64,000 bases of DNA from Primorskyibacter flagellatus (GCF_014638275.1 NZ_BMFJ01000004.1:124001-188000); one strand, 5' to 3'. Counted from the first letter of the stretch, positions 52,304 through 61,848 are shown. Translations and numbers: made by a program. The notes: a model not told the origin generated them from the sequence alone.

Positions 52304-53331
52304 CCACCGAAATGCAGAACGAGGCCGAGATCTTCCGCGGCACCACCGAAGGCAAGACCGTCTTCAAGGACACCCGCTCCGTCCGCGGCACCCCCAAGGC
52401 CGGCATGCCCGCCTTCGTGCTGGGCGAGGAACTGGCCGAGATGGCGAAGACCGATCCCCGCATCGTCGTCGCCACCGCCGACCTGGCCTCCGCCAACCGC
52501 ACCAACGACTTCAAGGCCGTGCATCCCGACCGTTTCTTCGACTTCGGCATCGCCGAGAAGAACATGATCACCGCAGCCGCCGGCATGGCCGCCTGCGGGA
52601 TGGTGCCCTATGTCGCCACCTTCGCGAGCTTTGCCGCGATCCTCGGCGCCGAACAGATCCGCACCGACTGCGCCTATCCGAAGATGCCGGTGCGCGTGAT
52701 CGGCACCCATTCCGGCATGTCCATGGGCTTCTACGGATCCTCGCACCACGCGCTCGAAGACCTCGGGATGCTGCGCTGCATGGCCGACCTGACCGTCATC
52801 TGCGCCACCGATGCCAACCACCTGCGCGCCGTGCTGCGCGCCTCTGCCGACCATCCGGGCGCGATGTACATCCGCCTTGGCCGGGGCCGCGACCCGGTGG
52901 TCTACGACACCGTCCCCGACCTCACCATCGGCAAGGCCATCCGCCTGCGCGAGGGCACCGACCTCACCCTGATCGCGACGGGAAGCGAGGTGCGCGCCGC
53001 GCTCGACGCCGCCGCCGCGCTGGAAAAGACCGGCACCTCCGTCCGCGTCATCGACATGCACACGATCAGCCCGCTCGACCGGGAGGAGGTCGCCGCCGCC
53101 GCGCGCGAGACCAGGGCGATCATGACGGTGGAGGAGCACAACATCACCGGCGGGCTCGGCTCCGCCGTGGCCGAGGTGCTCATCGACCTGCCCCGCCTGC
53201 CCTTCCTGCGCCACGGCGTGCCCGACCGCTATGTCGAGGTGGGCCCGCCCGCCGCGCTCTACGATGCCTACAAGCTCGACGCGCCGGGGGTGGAGTCGGT
53301 GGCGCGGGACTTCCTGTCCCGCATCGGCTGA
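52300..53331 (+). CDS. Transketolase, C-terminal subunit
   Basis: Pyrimidine-binding and C-terminal half of the split transketolase, 343 residues. FFDFGIAEKNMITAAAGMA contains the Glu that activates ThDP; ATADLASANRTNDF and HSGMSMGFYGSSHHALEDLGMLR are family blocks, and the C-terminal domain starts LTLIATGSEV. Coupled to the N-terminal subunit by ATGA and followed 4 bp later by a TetR gene. Confidence 0.94.
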   Translation: MTTEMQNEAEIFRGTTEGKTVFKDTRSVRGTPKAGMPAFVLGEELAEMAKTDPRIVVATADLASANRTNDFKAVHPDRFFDFGIAEKNMITAAAGMAACGMVPYVATFASFAAILGAEQIRTDCAYPKMPVRVIGTHSGMSMGFYGSSHHALEDLGMLRCMADLTVICATDANHLRAVLRASADHPGAMYIRLGRGRDPVVYDTVPDLTIGKAIRLREGTDLTLIATGSEVRAALDAAAALEKTGTSVRVIDMHTISPLDREEVAAAARETRAIMTVEEHNITGGLGSAVAEVLIDLPRLPFLRHGVPDRYVEVGPPAALYDAYKLDAPGVESVARDFLSRIG

Positions 53332-53335
53332 GCGG

Positions 53336-53992
53336 ATGGCGAAGGACCGATCCGCACCCGGTCCGGTCCGGCTGTCCAACGCCCGCCGGCCGCAGCGGAC
53401 GCGCGGCAAGGAACGCTTCGCGCATCTGCTCGACGTGACCGAAACGCTGCTGGCCGACCATACCAACAGCGACGTCACCCTCGCGACCATCGCCGAACGG
53501 GCCGAGGTGCCCCTGCCCTCGGTCTACCACTTCTTCCCGAACCGGAACGCGATCTTCGTCGAACTCGCCCGGCGCTTTCACGAAGACCTCGCCGCCCTGT
53601 CCCGCACCGACGTCACGCCCTCCCCGCCGCGCTGGCAGGACCTGCTGCTGATCCGCCAGCGGCGCGGGCGCGACTACCTCAACGCCCATCCCGCAGCGCT
53701 GCAGCTGTTCATGGGCGCCGGCGTCAGCGCAGAGGTCCGCACGCTCGACCTGCGCGGCAACTCCTCGCTCGCGCGGCTCCGGGCCGGGGAATTCCGGCAG
53801 CGCTACGAATGCGCGGGGATGACCGATCTGGAACAGTGGCTCGCGGTATCCATCGGGGTGATGGACGGGGTCTGGACGATCTCCTACGCCGAGCACCGCG
53901 AAATCACCGATCACTACCTGCACGAGGCCTGGCGCGCCTCTGTCGCCTACCTGCGCTGCTACCTGCCCGAGGACCTGAAACCGAGGATGTGA
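53336..53992 (+). CDS. TetR/AcrR family regulator (paralogue 2)
   Basis: TetR-type repressor, 218 residues from the ATG at 53336, 4 bp after the transketolase stop. Helix-turn-helix VTLATIAERAEVPLPSVYHFFPNRNAIFVELARRF; helical ligand domain with LFMGAGVS. Clear paralogue of the TetR protein at 23830. It may regulate its own transketolase operon or the aminotransferase-importer operon that follows, which lacks TGATATATCA sites. Confidence 0.92.
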   Translation: MAKDRSAPGPVRLSNARRPQRTRGKERFAHLLDVTETLLADHTNSDVTLATIAERAEVPLPSVYHFFPNRNAIFVELARRFHEDLAALSRTDVTPSPPRWQDLLLIRQRRGRDYLNAHPAALQLFMGAGVSAEVRTLDLRGNSSLARLRAGEFRQRYECAGMTDLEQWLAVSIGVMDGVWTISYAEHREITDHYLHEAWRASVAYLRCYLPEDLKPRM

Positions 53993-54075
53993 CAGGCACA
54001 TGAAGCGCCTCCCGAGTTAGTCGAATTTTCTACCACTAACGACATGTCCCGACAACGCAGCCGCCAGATCCCTCA

Positions 54076-54131
54076 CCGGAAGGAGGCGAAACGACAAACA
54101 CCTGACAGAACACGGGAAAAACGCCTTCCGG
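54076..54131. other. Stem-loop in gap before aminotransferase operon
   Basis: CCGGAAGGAGGCG (54076-54088) can pair with CGCCTTCCGG (54122-54131), ten base pairs with a two-base bulge. It lies in the 269-bp gap after the TetR gene. It may end the transketolase-TetR message; no U-tract follows. The rest of the gap, to 54261, shows no gene. Confidence 0.35.
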
Positions 54132-54261
54132 CGCGCATTTCAGCAGGCGACGAACAGGTCCCGAACCGGAAAGCAACTGCGTATCAATAACCGTTGTCAG
54201 CAGAAATTCCCTTCACTAACCTCAACCTTAAGATCCTGAAAACCAATGGGGAAACGCTCAG

Positions 54262-55530
54262 ATGTGGAGCAATGAGAAGGATCGCGCCCTGCGCGAACGG
54301 GCCGCCGAAGTCATTCCCGGCGGCATGTACGGTCACCAGTCGACAGCGCTGCTCCCCGAGGACTATCCGCAGTTCTTCACCCGCGCCGAGGGCACCCGGA
54401 TCACCGACGCCGACGGCAACGAATACATCGACTTCATGTGCGGCTACGGCCCCAACCTTCTGGGCTACGGCCATCCCGACATCGCGCGTGTGGTGGCCGA
54501 ACAGCAGGCGCGCATCGACACCTCCACCGGCCCCTCGCCGCTGATCGTCGACCTGGCCGAGGCGCTGACCGGCATGATCTCCCATGCCGACTGGGCCATG
54601 TTCTGCAAGAACGGTGCCGATGCGACGATGATGGGGCTGATGATGGCGCGGGCCTATCGCGGCAAGCGCAAGGTGCTGCTGGCGAAGAACGCCTATCACG
54701 GCTCCATGCCCTGGAACACGCCGCGCCCCGGAGGCGTGGTGGCCGAGGACCGCGCCCATTTCATCTATTTCGACTACAACGACCCGCAGGCGCTGACCGA
54801 CGCGGTGAAGCAGGCGGGCGACGACCTGGCGGGCATCTTCGCCGCGCCCTTCCGTCACGATACCTTTGCCGATCAGGGGCTTCCGGATGCGGAATACGCC
54901 CGCACCGCGCGCAGGCTGGCGGACGAGAATGACGCGCTGCTGATCGTGGACGACGTGCGCGCCGGGTTCCGGATGGCGCGCGACTGTTCCTGGGAAACCG
55001 TCGGCGTGCGCCCCGACCTGTCCTGCTGGGGCAAGGTGCTGGGCAACGGGCAGCCGATCTCTGCCATCGTGGGCAGCAACCGCGCCCGCGAGGCGGCGCA
55101 GTCGATCTTCGTCACCGGGTCCTACTGGTTCTCGGCCGTGCCCATGGCCGCCGCGATCGAAACCCTTCGGCTGATCCGCGAAACCGACTATCTCGAACAT
55201 ATCACCATGATCGGCGACCAGTTCCGCAAGGGTCTCGTCGAGCAGGCGGCCGACTTCGGCTTTGCGCTCAAACACACCGGCCCCTCGACCATCCCCATGG
55301 TGCTGTTCGAGGAAGACCCCGATTTCAAGCTGGGCTACGGCTTCTGCCGCGCCGCGATGAAGCGCGGGGTCTACATGTCGCCCTATCACAACATGTTCAT
55401 GAATGCCGCGATGACCCGGACGGACATCGCGGATACCCTCGAGGCGACCGGCGCCGCCTTCGAGGACATCAAGCAGAGCCGTGCTTCCCTGAAACCCCTG
55501 GCCGCCCTGGCGGCCCTCATGGAAGCCTGA
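54262..55530 (+). CDS. Class III PLP aminotransferase, GSA-aminomutase-like (2)
   Basis: Paralogue of the aminotransferase at 43390, 422 residues. Same VIPGGMYGH start, NGADAT phosphate-binding segment, VDDVRAGFR with ring-nitrogen Asp, and PLP lysine Lys258 in CWGKVLGNGQP. Both have a conserved YHNMF or RHNMF segment near the C-terminus. First gene of an operon with importer 3 and the AroE-like gene, so the imported compound probably carries a primary amine. No ribosome site of note (GGGGAA eight or more bases upstream). Confidence 0.94.
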   Translation: MWSNEKDRALRERAAEVIPGGMYGHQSTALLPEDYPQFFTRAEGTRITDADGNEYIDFMCGYGPNLLGYGHPDIARVVAEQQARIDTSTGPSPLIVDLAEALTGMISHADWAMFCKNGADATMMGLMMARAYRGKRKVLLAKNAYHGSMPWNTPRPGGVVAEDRAHFIYFDYNDPQALTDAVKQAGDDLAGIFAAPFRHDTFADQGLPDAEYARTARRLADENDALLIVDDVRAGFRMARDCSWETVGVRPDLSCWGKVLGNGQPISAIVGSNRAREAAQSIFVTGSYWFSAVPMAAAIETLRLIRETDYLEHITMIGDQFRKGLVEQAADFGFALKHTGPSTIPMVLFEEDPDFKLGYGFCRAAMKRGVYMSPYHNMFMNAAMTRTDIADTLEATGAAFEDIKQSRASLKPLAALAALMEA

Positions 55531-55564
55531 ACGGTCACAACATGCGCCAACAGGGAACCCGATC

Positions 55565-57151
55565 ATGAAACACTTCAGTCTGAAGCAGGGGCTTTCCGCC
55601 CTTCTGCTGGCCGGAACCGCGATCACCGCGGCGCCCGCCCTCGCCCAGGACAGCGATACGCTGGTCATCGCGCGCTCCATGGACGTCAATTCTCTCGACC
55701 CGAGCCGCGCCTTCTGCGACACCTGCCAGTTCTACCTGACCGCGGTCTACGAGACGCTGGTGACGCTCGACGCGGACAACAAGACGCTGGTGCCGAACCT
55801 CGCGGAGAGCTGGGAGGTCAACGACGACTTCACCGAATTCACCTTCGCGCTCAAGGACGCGACCTTTGCCGACGGCTCCCCAGTCGAAGCCTCGGACGTG
55901 GTCTGGACCTTCGAACGGCTCAAGAACCTCAAGGGCTCGCCCTCCTTCCTGATGGACGGGCTCACGGGCGCGGAGGCGGTCGACGCGAAGACGGTGAAGT
56001 TCACGGTCGAGGCGCCGAATGCCGAATTCCTGAACAAGGTCTCCGCCCCCTATGCCGGCATCATCAACGCCGAGGTGGCCGAAGCCAACGGCGCCATGGC
56101 CGGTGAGGACGCGGCAGAGGCGGACAAGTCCGAACCCTGGTTCCTCGCCAACTCCGCCGGCTCCGGTCCCTTCACCCTCGCCTCGTACTCGCCGGAGGCA
56201 GAGCTGCGGCTGGCGAAGAACGACGCCTACTGGGGCACCGCACCCGCCTTCTCCGAGGTGGTCGTGACCCAGATCCAGGACGCCGTCAGCCAGGCGCAGG
56301 CGCTGGAGACCGGACAGGTCGACATCGCGATGCAGATCGACCCTGACACGGCCAAATCCATCCGCTCCGGTGACGTGACGACCGAAATCGTGCCGTCCTT
56401 CAACTTCGTCTACATCGGCTTCATCCCCGGTGCGAAGGGCATGGAAGAGGTCCTCACCCCCGAGGTCCGGCAGGCGCTCGCGCTCGCCATCGACTACGAC
56501 GGGATGCTCGACTTCACCGTCGGCGGCAACGGGGCCAAGCAGGCCGCGCCGATCCCGAACGGCTTCCCCGGTACGTCCGGCCTGACGCCGCGCGAACAGG
56601 ACGTGGAAAAGGCGAAGGAAATGCTCGCCGCCGCCGGGGCCGAGGGGCTCAAGCTCACCGCCGGCTACCCGAACGACAACATCTACGGGGTCGACTTCAA
56701 CATCATGATGCAGAAGGTCCAGCAGGACTTCGCCGCGGTTGGTGTCGAACTCGAACTCAAGCCGCTGACCTGGGCGGTCTGGCGCGATGAACTCGGCGCG
56801 GGCGAATGGCCTGTGACGGCGATCTACTACGCGCCGGACTACTACGGGTCGGGCCAGTATATCGCCTATTTCGCGATGATCGAAGGCTTCCCCTGGGTCG
56901 GCCGCGCATCCGTCGGCAAGCCCGAGCTGGTCGTGAACCCGGCCGAGGCGGATCTCTACGCCAAGGCCCTCGCCACCTCCGGCGCGGAGTCCGAGGCCGC
57001 CTATACCGCGCTCGGCGAAGAGATGATGAAGGATGCGATCATCCTCCCGCTGGTCTCTCCGAACCTCGTGCTGGCCTACCGCAACGACATCGAAGGCGTG
57101 CGCTACTCCGCCTGCTGCAACCTGCCGCTGGCGGAAATCACGCGGAAATAA
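55565..57151 (+). CDS. ABC transporter substrate-binding protein, DppA/OppA family (3)
   Basis: SBP_bac_5 periplasmic binding protein, 528 residues. Signal peptide about 27 residues, ending APALAQ. Motifs FADGSPVEASDVVWTFERL and GSGPFTLASYSPEAELRLAKN. Two cysteines in AFCDTCQ and two in ACCN near the ends could form disulphides. 34 bp after the aminotransferase and 6 bp before the permease gene, with no hairpin in between, unlike the other importers here. Confidence 0.95.
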   Translation: MKHFSLKQGLSALLLAGTAITAAPALAQDSDTLVIARSMDVNSLDPSRAFCDTCQFYLTAVYETLVTLDADNKTLVPNLAESWEVNDDFTEFTFALKDATFADGSPVEASDVVWTFERLKNLKGSPSFLMDGLTGAEAVDAKTVKFTVEAPNAEFLNKVSAPYAGIINAEVAEANGAMAGEDAAEADKSEPWFLANSAGSGPFTLASYSPEAELRLAKNDAYWGTAPAFSEVVVTQIQDAVSQAQALETGQVDIAMQIDPDTAKSIRSGDVTTEIVPSFNFVYIGFIPGAKGMEEVLTPEVRQALALAIDYDGMLDFTVGGNGAKQAAPIPNGFPGTSGLTPREQDVEKAKEMLAAAGAEGLKLTAGYPNDNIYGVDFNIMMQKVQQDFAAVGVELELKPLTWAVWRDELGAGEWPVTAIYYAPDYYGSGQYIAYFAMIEGFPWVGRASVGKPELVVNPAEADLYAKALATSGAESEAAYTALGEEMMKDAIILPLVSPNLVLAYRNDIEGVRYSACCNLPLAEITRK

Positions 57152-57157
57152 CCACGG

Positions 57158-58171
57158 ATGCTCGCCTATATCCTGAGACGGCTGATCATGATCCCCTTCC
57201 TGCTGCTTGGGGTGGCGAGCGTCTCTTTCCTGCTGTCACAGATGACCAAGGGCGACCCGCTGGCCGCCCTTGTTCCCGAACGGATGATGTCGAACCCGGA
57301 CATCGTCAACGCGGTCAAGGCACAGTGGGGCCTGGATCAGCCCCTGCCCGTCCGCTACGTGATCTACCTCGGCAACCTGGTGCAGGGCGATCTGGGCACC
57401 TCCTTCTCGACCCGCCGCCCCGTCGCGACCGACATTGCCGAACGCCTGCCCGCCACGCTGGAACTGGTGGTGGCCGCGATGATCATCGGCACCGTCATGG
57501 GGCTCGCGCTCGGCCTGCTCTCCGCCCGCTTCCGCGGCACGCTGTTCGACAGCGTCGCCCGCATCTTCGCCCTGATCGGATCGTCACTGCCGATCTTCTG
57601 GTCCGGGCTGATCCTGCTCTACCTGTTCTCGGTCCGCATCTCCTTCGTGCCCGGCACCGGCCGCCTGCCGCCCCGCGTGACCGCGCCGCCCGACGTCACC
57701 GGCTTCTACACCGTCGACGCACTGATCGCCGGGAATATCCCGCTCTTCCTGCAGGCCCTGTCGCACCTCGCGCTGCCCGCGTTCGTGCTGGGCTGGGCAG
57801 TGACGGGGGTCATCACCCGGCTCGTCCGCTCCTCCCTGATCGAAGGCCTCTCGCTCGACTATGCCCGCACCGCCCGCGCCAAGGGGGCGCCGGAACGCAC
57901 CGTGCTGGTGAAACACGCCCTGCCGAACGCGATGATCCCGCTGCTGACGATCCTCGGCTTCACCTTCGCCTATCTCATCACCGGCGCCGTCCTGACCGAG
58001 GCGATCTTCTCCTGGCCCGGCATCGGCTCTTACGCCGTGCGCGCCGCCGCCTCCCTCGACTATCCCGCGATCGGCGGGGTCACCATCGTCGGCTCCGTCG
58101 CCTTCCTGCTGGCCAACCTGCTGACCGACATCGCCTATGCCTGGGCCAACCCCCGGATCAAGGTGCACTAG
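57158..58171 (+). CDS. ABC transporter permease, DppB-type (3)
   Basis: Inner-membrane permease, 337 residues, six helices. TKGDPLAALVPERMM and KAQWGLDQPLPVRYVIYL periplasmic region; coupling loop YARTARAKGAPERTVLVKHAL. Its TAG stop directly abuts the GTG of the next gene. Confidence 0.95.
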   Translation: MLAYILRRLIMIPFLLLGVASVSFLLSQMTKGDPLAALVPERMMSNPDIVNAVKAQWGLDQPLPVRYVIYLGNLVQGDLGTSFSTRRPVATDIAERLPATLELVVAAMIIGTVMGLALGLLSARFRGTLFDSVARIFALIGSSLPIFWSGLILLYLFSVRISFVPGTGRLPPRVTAPPDVTGFYTVDALIAGNIPLFLQALSHLALPAFVLGWAVTGVITRLVRSSLIEGLSLDYARTARAKGAPERTVLVKHALPNAMIPLLTILGFTFAYLITGAVLTEAIFSWPGIGSYAVRAAASLDYPAIGGVTIVGSVAFLLANLLTDIAYAWANPRIKVH

Positions 58172-59050
58172 GTGGCGGATGTGACCCGGACCCCCGCCGC
58201 CGCACCCCGCGCCAGCCTGTCCCGGGCCAAAGCGGTCTGGCGCACGCTGCGCCGCCTGCCGCCGACCGCGCGGATCGGGGCGCTGATCCTGCTGTTCTGG
58301 GCGATCACCGTGCTGACCGTGCATCTCTGGCCGATTGCCGATCCGCTGGCCATGGTCGGACGGCGGCTCCAGCCCCCCTCCCCCGACCACTGGCTCGGCA
58401 CCGATGCGCTTGGCCGCGACGTGTTCGCCCGCACCCTGCGCGGCGCGGTCTGGTCGATCCCGATCGCCACGGTCGTGGTGGCCTGTGCGGTGGCGCTCGG
58501 CTCGGTCCTCGGGGCGCTCTCCGGCTTCTACGGCGGCTGGACGGATTCCATCGTCATGCGCCTTGTCGACGTCACCCTGGCCTTCCCGCCGATCCTGCTG
58601 GCCATGGCGGTTGCGGCGATGCTCGGACCGGGGCTCGCCAACGCCTCCATCGCCATGGTCATCGTCTGGTGGCCGATCTACGCCCGCCTCATGCGCGCCC
58701 AGGTGCTCGAGGTCCGCGAACGCGAACATGTGGAGGCCGCGGTGGCCGGCGGCGCCCGCGGCCTGCGGGTCCTGCGCGTGCATATCCTGCCGCTCTGCTG
58801 GACGCCGACGCTCATCAACGCGACGATGGATTTCGGACAGGTGATCCTGCTCGCCGCCTCCCTGTCGTTCATCGGCCTTGGCGCGACCCCGCCCGCGCCG
58901 GAATGGGGCAGCATGATCTCCGAAGGGGCGACGCGGTTCTACGAATGGTGGATCGCCTTCGGCCCCGGCATGGCCATCCTGTCGGTCGTGCTGGCGACAT
59001 CCTTCCTGGGCGACGGCCTGCGCGACCTCTTCGACCGGAGATCGGGATGA
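58172..59050 (+). CDS. ABC transporter permease, DppC-type (3)
   Basis: Inner-membrane permease, 292 residues, starting at a GTG immediately after the DppB-type stop. LGTDALGRDVFARTLRGAVWS and a coupling loop with EHVEAAVAGGARGLRVLRVHI. Overlaps the DppD-type gene by ATGA. Confidence 0.94.
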   Translation: MADVTRTPAAAPRASLSRAKAVWRTLRRLPPTARIGALILLFWAITVLTVHLWPIADPLAMVGRRLQPPSPDHWLGTDALGRDVFARTLRGAVWSIPIATVVVACAVALGSVLGALSGFYGGWTDSIVMRLVDVTLAFPPILLAMAVAAMLGPGLANASIAMVIVWWPIYARLMRAQVLEVREREHVEAAVAGGARGLRVLRVHILPLCWTPTLINATMDFGQVILLAASLSFIGLGATPPAPEWGSMISEGATRFYEWWIAFGPGMAILSVVLATSFLGDGLRDLFDRRSG

Positions 59051-60030
59051 CCGCGCCCCTGCTCGACCTCCGCGATCTCAGGATCGAATTCCAGAACGCC
59101 GACGGCGTCCGGGCCGAGGCGCTGCGCGGCGTCGATCTCTCCGTCAATCCGGGCGAAGTGCTCGGGATCGTCGGTGAAAGCGGCTCCGGAAAATCCATCG
59201 CCATGATGGCCTTCCTGCAGCTTCTGCCCAAGGGCGCGCGCGTCACCGGCAGCGCGAAGTTCCGCGGAGAGGAGCTGATCGGCATGGCCCCCGCCCGCAT
59301 CCGCCGGATCCGCGGCAAGGCCATCGGCTGCATCTTTCAGGACCCGCTGTCGGCCTTCAACCCGGTGCTCCGCATCGGCGACCAGATTGCCGAGGCGATC
59401 CGCCTGCACGACCGCACCGTCTCCCGCAGGGCCGCGCTGAAAGAGGCGGTCGACCTTTTCGAAATGGTCGCCATTCCCCAGCCCGAACGCCGCGTGCACC
59501 AGTATCCGCACGAATTCTCCGGCGGGATGCGGCAGCGTGCGATGATCGCCATGGCGCTCGCCAACCGGCCGGAGCTCGTGATCGCCGACGAACCGACAAC
59601 CGCGCTCGACGTGACGGTGCAGGCGCAGATCCTCGACCTGCTGGCCGACCTTCGGCGCGATCTCGGCATCGGGCTGGTCATGATCACCCACGACCTCGGC
59701 GTGGTGGCGGGCATCGCCGACCGCATCGCCGTGATGTATGGCGGCCGGATCGTCGAACGCGGGCCGACGGACGCGATCTTCTACGACACCGCCCACCCCT
59801 ATACCGCCGGTCTGATCGGCGCGGTTCCGACCATCGACGGCGGCGGGCAGCTGCGCCAGATCGACGGCACCCCGCCCTCGATCTTTGGACGGCCGCCCGG
59901 CTGCTCCTTCCATCCGCGCTGCCCGCGCGCCGCCGCGCCATGCCGGACCGACGACCCGGACCTCCGCCCGGCCGGAGGATCGCGCTGCGCCTGTCATTTC
60001 CCCCTCGTCCCGGCGGGGGCAGCCGGATGA
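59047..60030 (+). CDS. ABC transporter ATP-binding protein, DppD-type (3)
   Basis: First ATPase of importer 3, 327 residues. The frame is open from 56806 through three upstream genes, but the real start is the ATG at 59047 overlapping the permease stop. Walker [19 protein letters not shown], signature FSGGMRQR, Walker [13 protein letters not shown], switch HDLG, C-terminal CSFHPRCP. Overlaps the AroE-like gene as ATGA. Confidence 0.95.
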   Translation: MTAPLLDLRDLRIEFQNADGVRAEALRGVDLSVNPGEVLGIVGESGSGKSIAMMAFLQLLPKGARVTGSAKFRGEELIGMAPARIRRIRGKAIGCIFQDPLSAFNPVLRIGDQIAEAIRLHDRTVSRRAALKEAVDLFEMVAIPQPERRVHQYPHEFSGGMRQRAMIAMALANRPELVIADEPTTALDVTVQAQILDLLADLRRDLGIGLVMITHDLGVVAGIADRIAVMYGGRIVERGPTDAIFYDTAHPYTAGLIGAVPTIDGGGQLRQIDGTPPSIFGRPPGCSFHPRCPRAAAPCRTDDPDLRPAGGSRCACHFPLVPAGAAG

Positions 60031-60839
60031 CCGGCCTCTCCCCTGCCCCGCTTCTGGTCACCGGAAAAACCCGCGTGATGTTCATCCTCGGCGATCCGAT
60101 CAGTCATGTAATCGGAACGTCCGTTCTGAATACTGCCTGGACCCGACTCGGCCTCGATCTGGTGACGGTGCCCCTGCATGTGCGCCCCCCCGATCTCTCC
60201 GCCACCCTCGACCTGATCCGGCGCACCGCGAACGTGACGGGCAGCGGCATCACCATTCCACACAAGGTCGCCGTCGTGCCCCTGCTCGACCACCTTACCG
60301 AAGCCGCCCGGCTGACCGGCGCGGTCAATTTCCTCCGCCGGAACGACGACGGCACGCTCACCGGCCATAACGTCGACGGTGCCGGTTTCCTCGCCGGTCT
60401 GCAGGCGCAGGGCATCGACCCCGCCGGTCACCGTGTCGCCCTCGCCGGGGCCGGAGGGGTCGCCCGCGCCATCGCATTCGCCATCGCCGGCGCAGGGGCC
60501 GCCAGCCTGACCATCCGCAACCGCGACACCGCCAAGGCCGACGACCTAGCCGCGGCCATCTCCGCCTGGCCCGGCGCCAACGGCTGCACCGTCCGGTCCG
60601 GCGACGACCCCAAGGCCACCCTCCGCATCAACGGCACCTCCCTCGGCATGCGCGACGGCGACCCCCTGCCCTTCCCCGATAGCGGCGGAGAGGTCGCGGC
60701 CGAGGTCGTCATGACCCCCGCCCTCACGCCCTTCCTGAAAGCCGCGCAGCAGGCCGGAGCCCGAACCGTCCCGGGCCGCGCCATGATGGACCCGCAGGCC
60801 GGCCTCGTCGCTCGCTTCCTGGAAGGAGACCCGGCATGA
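60027..60839 (+). CDS. Shikimate dehydrogenase-like (AroE family) protein
   Basis: Shikimate/quinate dehydrogenase family protein, 270 residues from the ATG at 60027. The substrate domain has [14 protein letters not shown] (usual SLSP replaced), GSGITIPHK with the catalytic Lys, and HNVDGAGF with the catalytic Asp (Val for Thr); the cofactor loop is GAGGVARA, then NRDTAKA. It is inserted, with 4-bp overlaps at both ends, between the DppD- and DppF-type ATPase genes of importer 3. This points to a catabolic NAD(P)-dependent oxidation of the imported cyclic or polyol compound, not aromatic amino-acid synthesis. Confidence 0.92.
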   Translation: MTGLSPAPLLVTGKTRVMFILGDPISHVIGTSVLNTAWTRLGLDLVTVPLHVRPPDLSATLDLIRRTANVTGSGITIPHKVAVVPLLDHLTEAARLTGAVNFLRRNDDGTLTGHNVDGAGFLAGLQAQGIDPAGHRVALAGAGGVARAIAFAIAGAGAASLTIRNRDTAKADDLAAAISAWPGANGCTVRSGDDPKATLRINGTSLGMRDGDPLPFPDSGGEVAAEVVMTPALTPFLKAAQQAGARTVPGRAMMDPQAGLVARFLEGDPA

Positions 60840-61819
60840 CCGACCCCGTGCTCAGCGTCCGGGACCTGACCAAGTCCTTCCCCCTGCGCGGCGGTCTCCT
60901 CGGCCGCGAGGTCGGGTCGGTGCAGGCTGTCTCCGGTATTTCCTTCGACATCGCCCCCGGCGAAACCTTCGGTCTGGTCGGTGAGTCCGGCTGCGGAAAA
61001 TCCACCCTCGGCCGGTCCATCCTGAGGTTGATCGAACCCACCTCCGGACAGGTGATGCTGGGCGGCCGGGACGTGACCGCCGCCGACCCGCAGGCCCTCC
61101 GCCAGCTGCGCCGGGACATGCAGATCGTCTTTCAGGACCCCATGGCCTCGCTGCATCCCCGGATGAGCGTCGAGCAGATCCTGGCCGAAGGCATGCGCCT
61201 CCTCGGTCTTGGCCGGACGGAACTGAAGAAGCGGATCGCCGGACTCATCGACATGGTCCGCCTGCCTGCTGACACCGCGAAACGCTACCCGCACGAACTC
61301 TCCGGTGGTCAGCGCCAGCGGATCGGCATCGCCCGTGCCCTGTCTCTGAACCCCAAGCTGATCGTGCTGGACGAACCTGTCTCCGCCCTCGACGTATCGA
61401 TTCAGGCCGGGGTGCTGAACCTGCTGGAGGAACTGCAGGGTGAGGTCGGCTGCGCCTATCTCTTCATTGCCCACGACCTCGGTGTTGTGCGCCATATCTC
61501 CCGCAGGGTCGCGGTGATGTACCTTGGCCGGATCGTGGAGATGGCCCCGGTCGACATCCTGTTCAGCGCGCCGCAGCATCCCTACACCCAATCCCTGATC
61601 TCCGCGATTCCGAGGCCGGATCCGAGGACGGAGCGCACCCGGAAACGCATCGTTCTGACCGGGGATCTGCCGTCGCCGATCAATCCGCCGCCGGGGTGCC
61701 GGTTCCATACCCGCTGTCCCAAAGCCACCGCGATCTGCCGGACGGAAGCGCCTGCTCTGGCGAAGGAGCCGGGCGGAGGGTTGGTTGCGTGTCATCATCC
61801 GGGGCCGATTTCGGACTGA
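60836..61819 (+). CDS. ABC transporter ATP-binding protein, DppF-type (3)
   Basis: Second ATPase of importer 3, 327 residues. Walker [21 protein letters not shown], signature LSGGQRQR, Walker [13 protein letters not shown], switch HDLG, C-terminal [11 protein letters not shown]. Last gene of the operon; convergent with repC across a parS-like palindrome. Confidence 0.95.
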   Translation: MTDPVLSVRDLTKSFPLRGGLLGREVGSVQAVSGISFDIAPGETFGLVGESGCGKSTLGRSILRLIEPTSGQVMLGGRDVTAADPQALRQLRRDMQIVFQDPMASLHPRMSVEQILAEGMRLLGLGRTELKKRIAGLIDMVRLPADTAKRYPHELSGGQRQRIGIARALSLNPKLIVLDEPVSALDVSIQAGVLNLLEELQGEVGCAYLFIAHDLGVVRHISRRVAVMYLGRIVEMAPVDILFSAPQHPYTQSLISAIPRPDPRTERTRKRIVLTGDLPSPINPPPGCRFHTRCPKATAICRTEAPALAKEPGGGLVACHHPGPISD

Positions 61820-61831
61820 GATTGCGAGCGG

Positions 61832-61847
61832 GTTCACAGCTGTGAAC
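61832..61847. other. parS-like 16-bp palindrome (RepB centromere site)
   Basis: GTTCACAGCTGTGAAC is a perfect 16-bp palindrome and fits GTTNNNNGCNNNNAAC, the centromere consensus reported for RepB of repABC replicons. It ends 1 bp after the last base before the repC stop codon region (61849), the place where several repABC plasmids carry parS. One copy is seen in this window; others may lie near repA outside it. Confidence 0.8.
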
Positions 61848-61848
61848 T

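Noticed and set aside
56806..59046. Long N-terminal extension (about 747 codons) of the importer-3 DppD-type frame
   Set aside because: It runs in a wrong frame through a binding-protein and two permease genes; the ATPase domain begins at the ATG at 59047.
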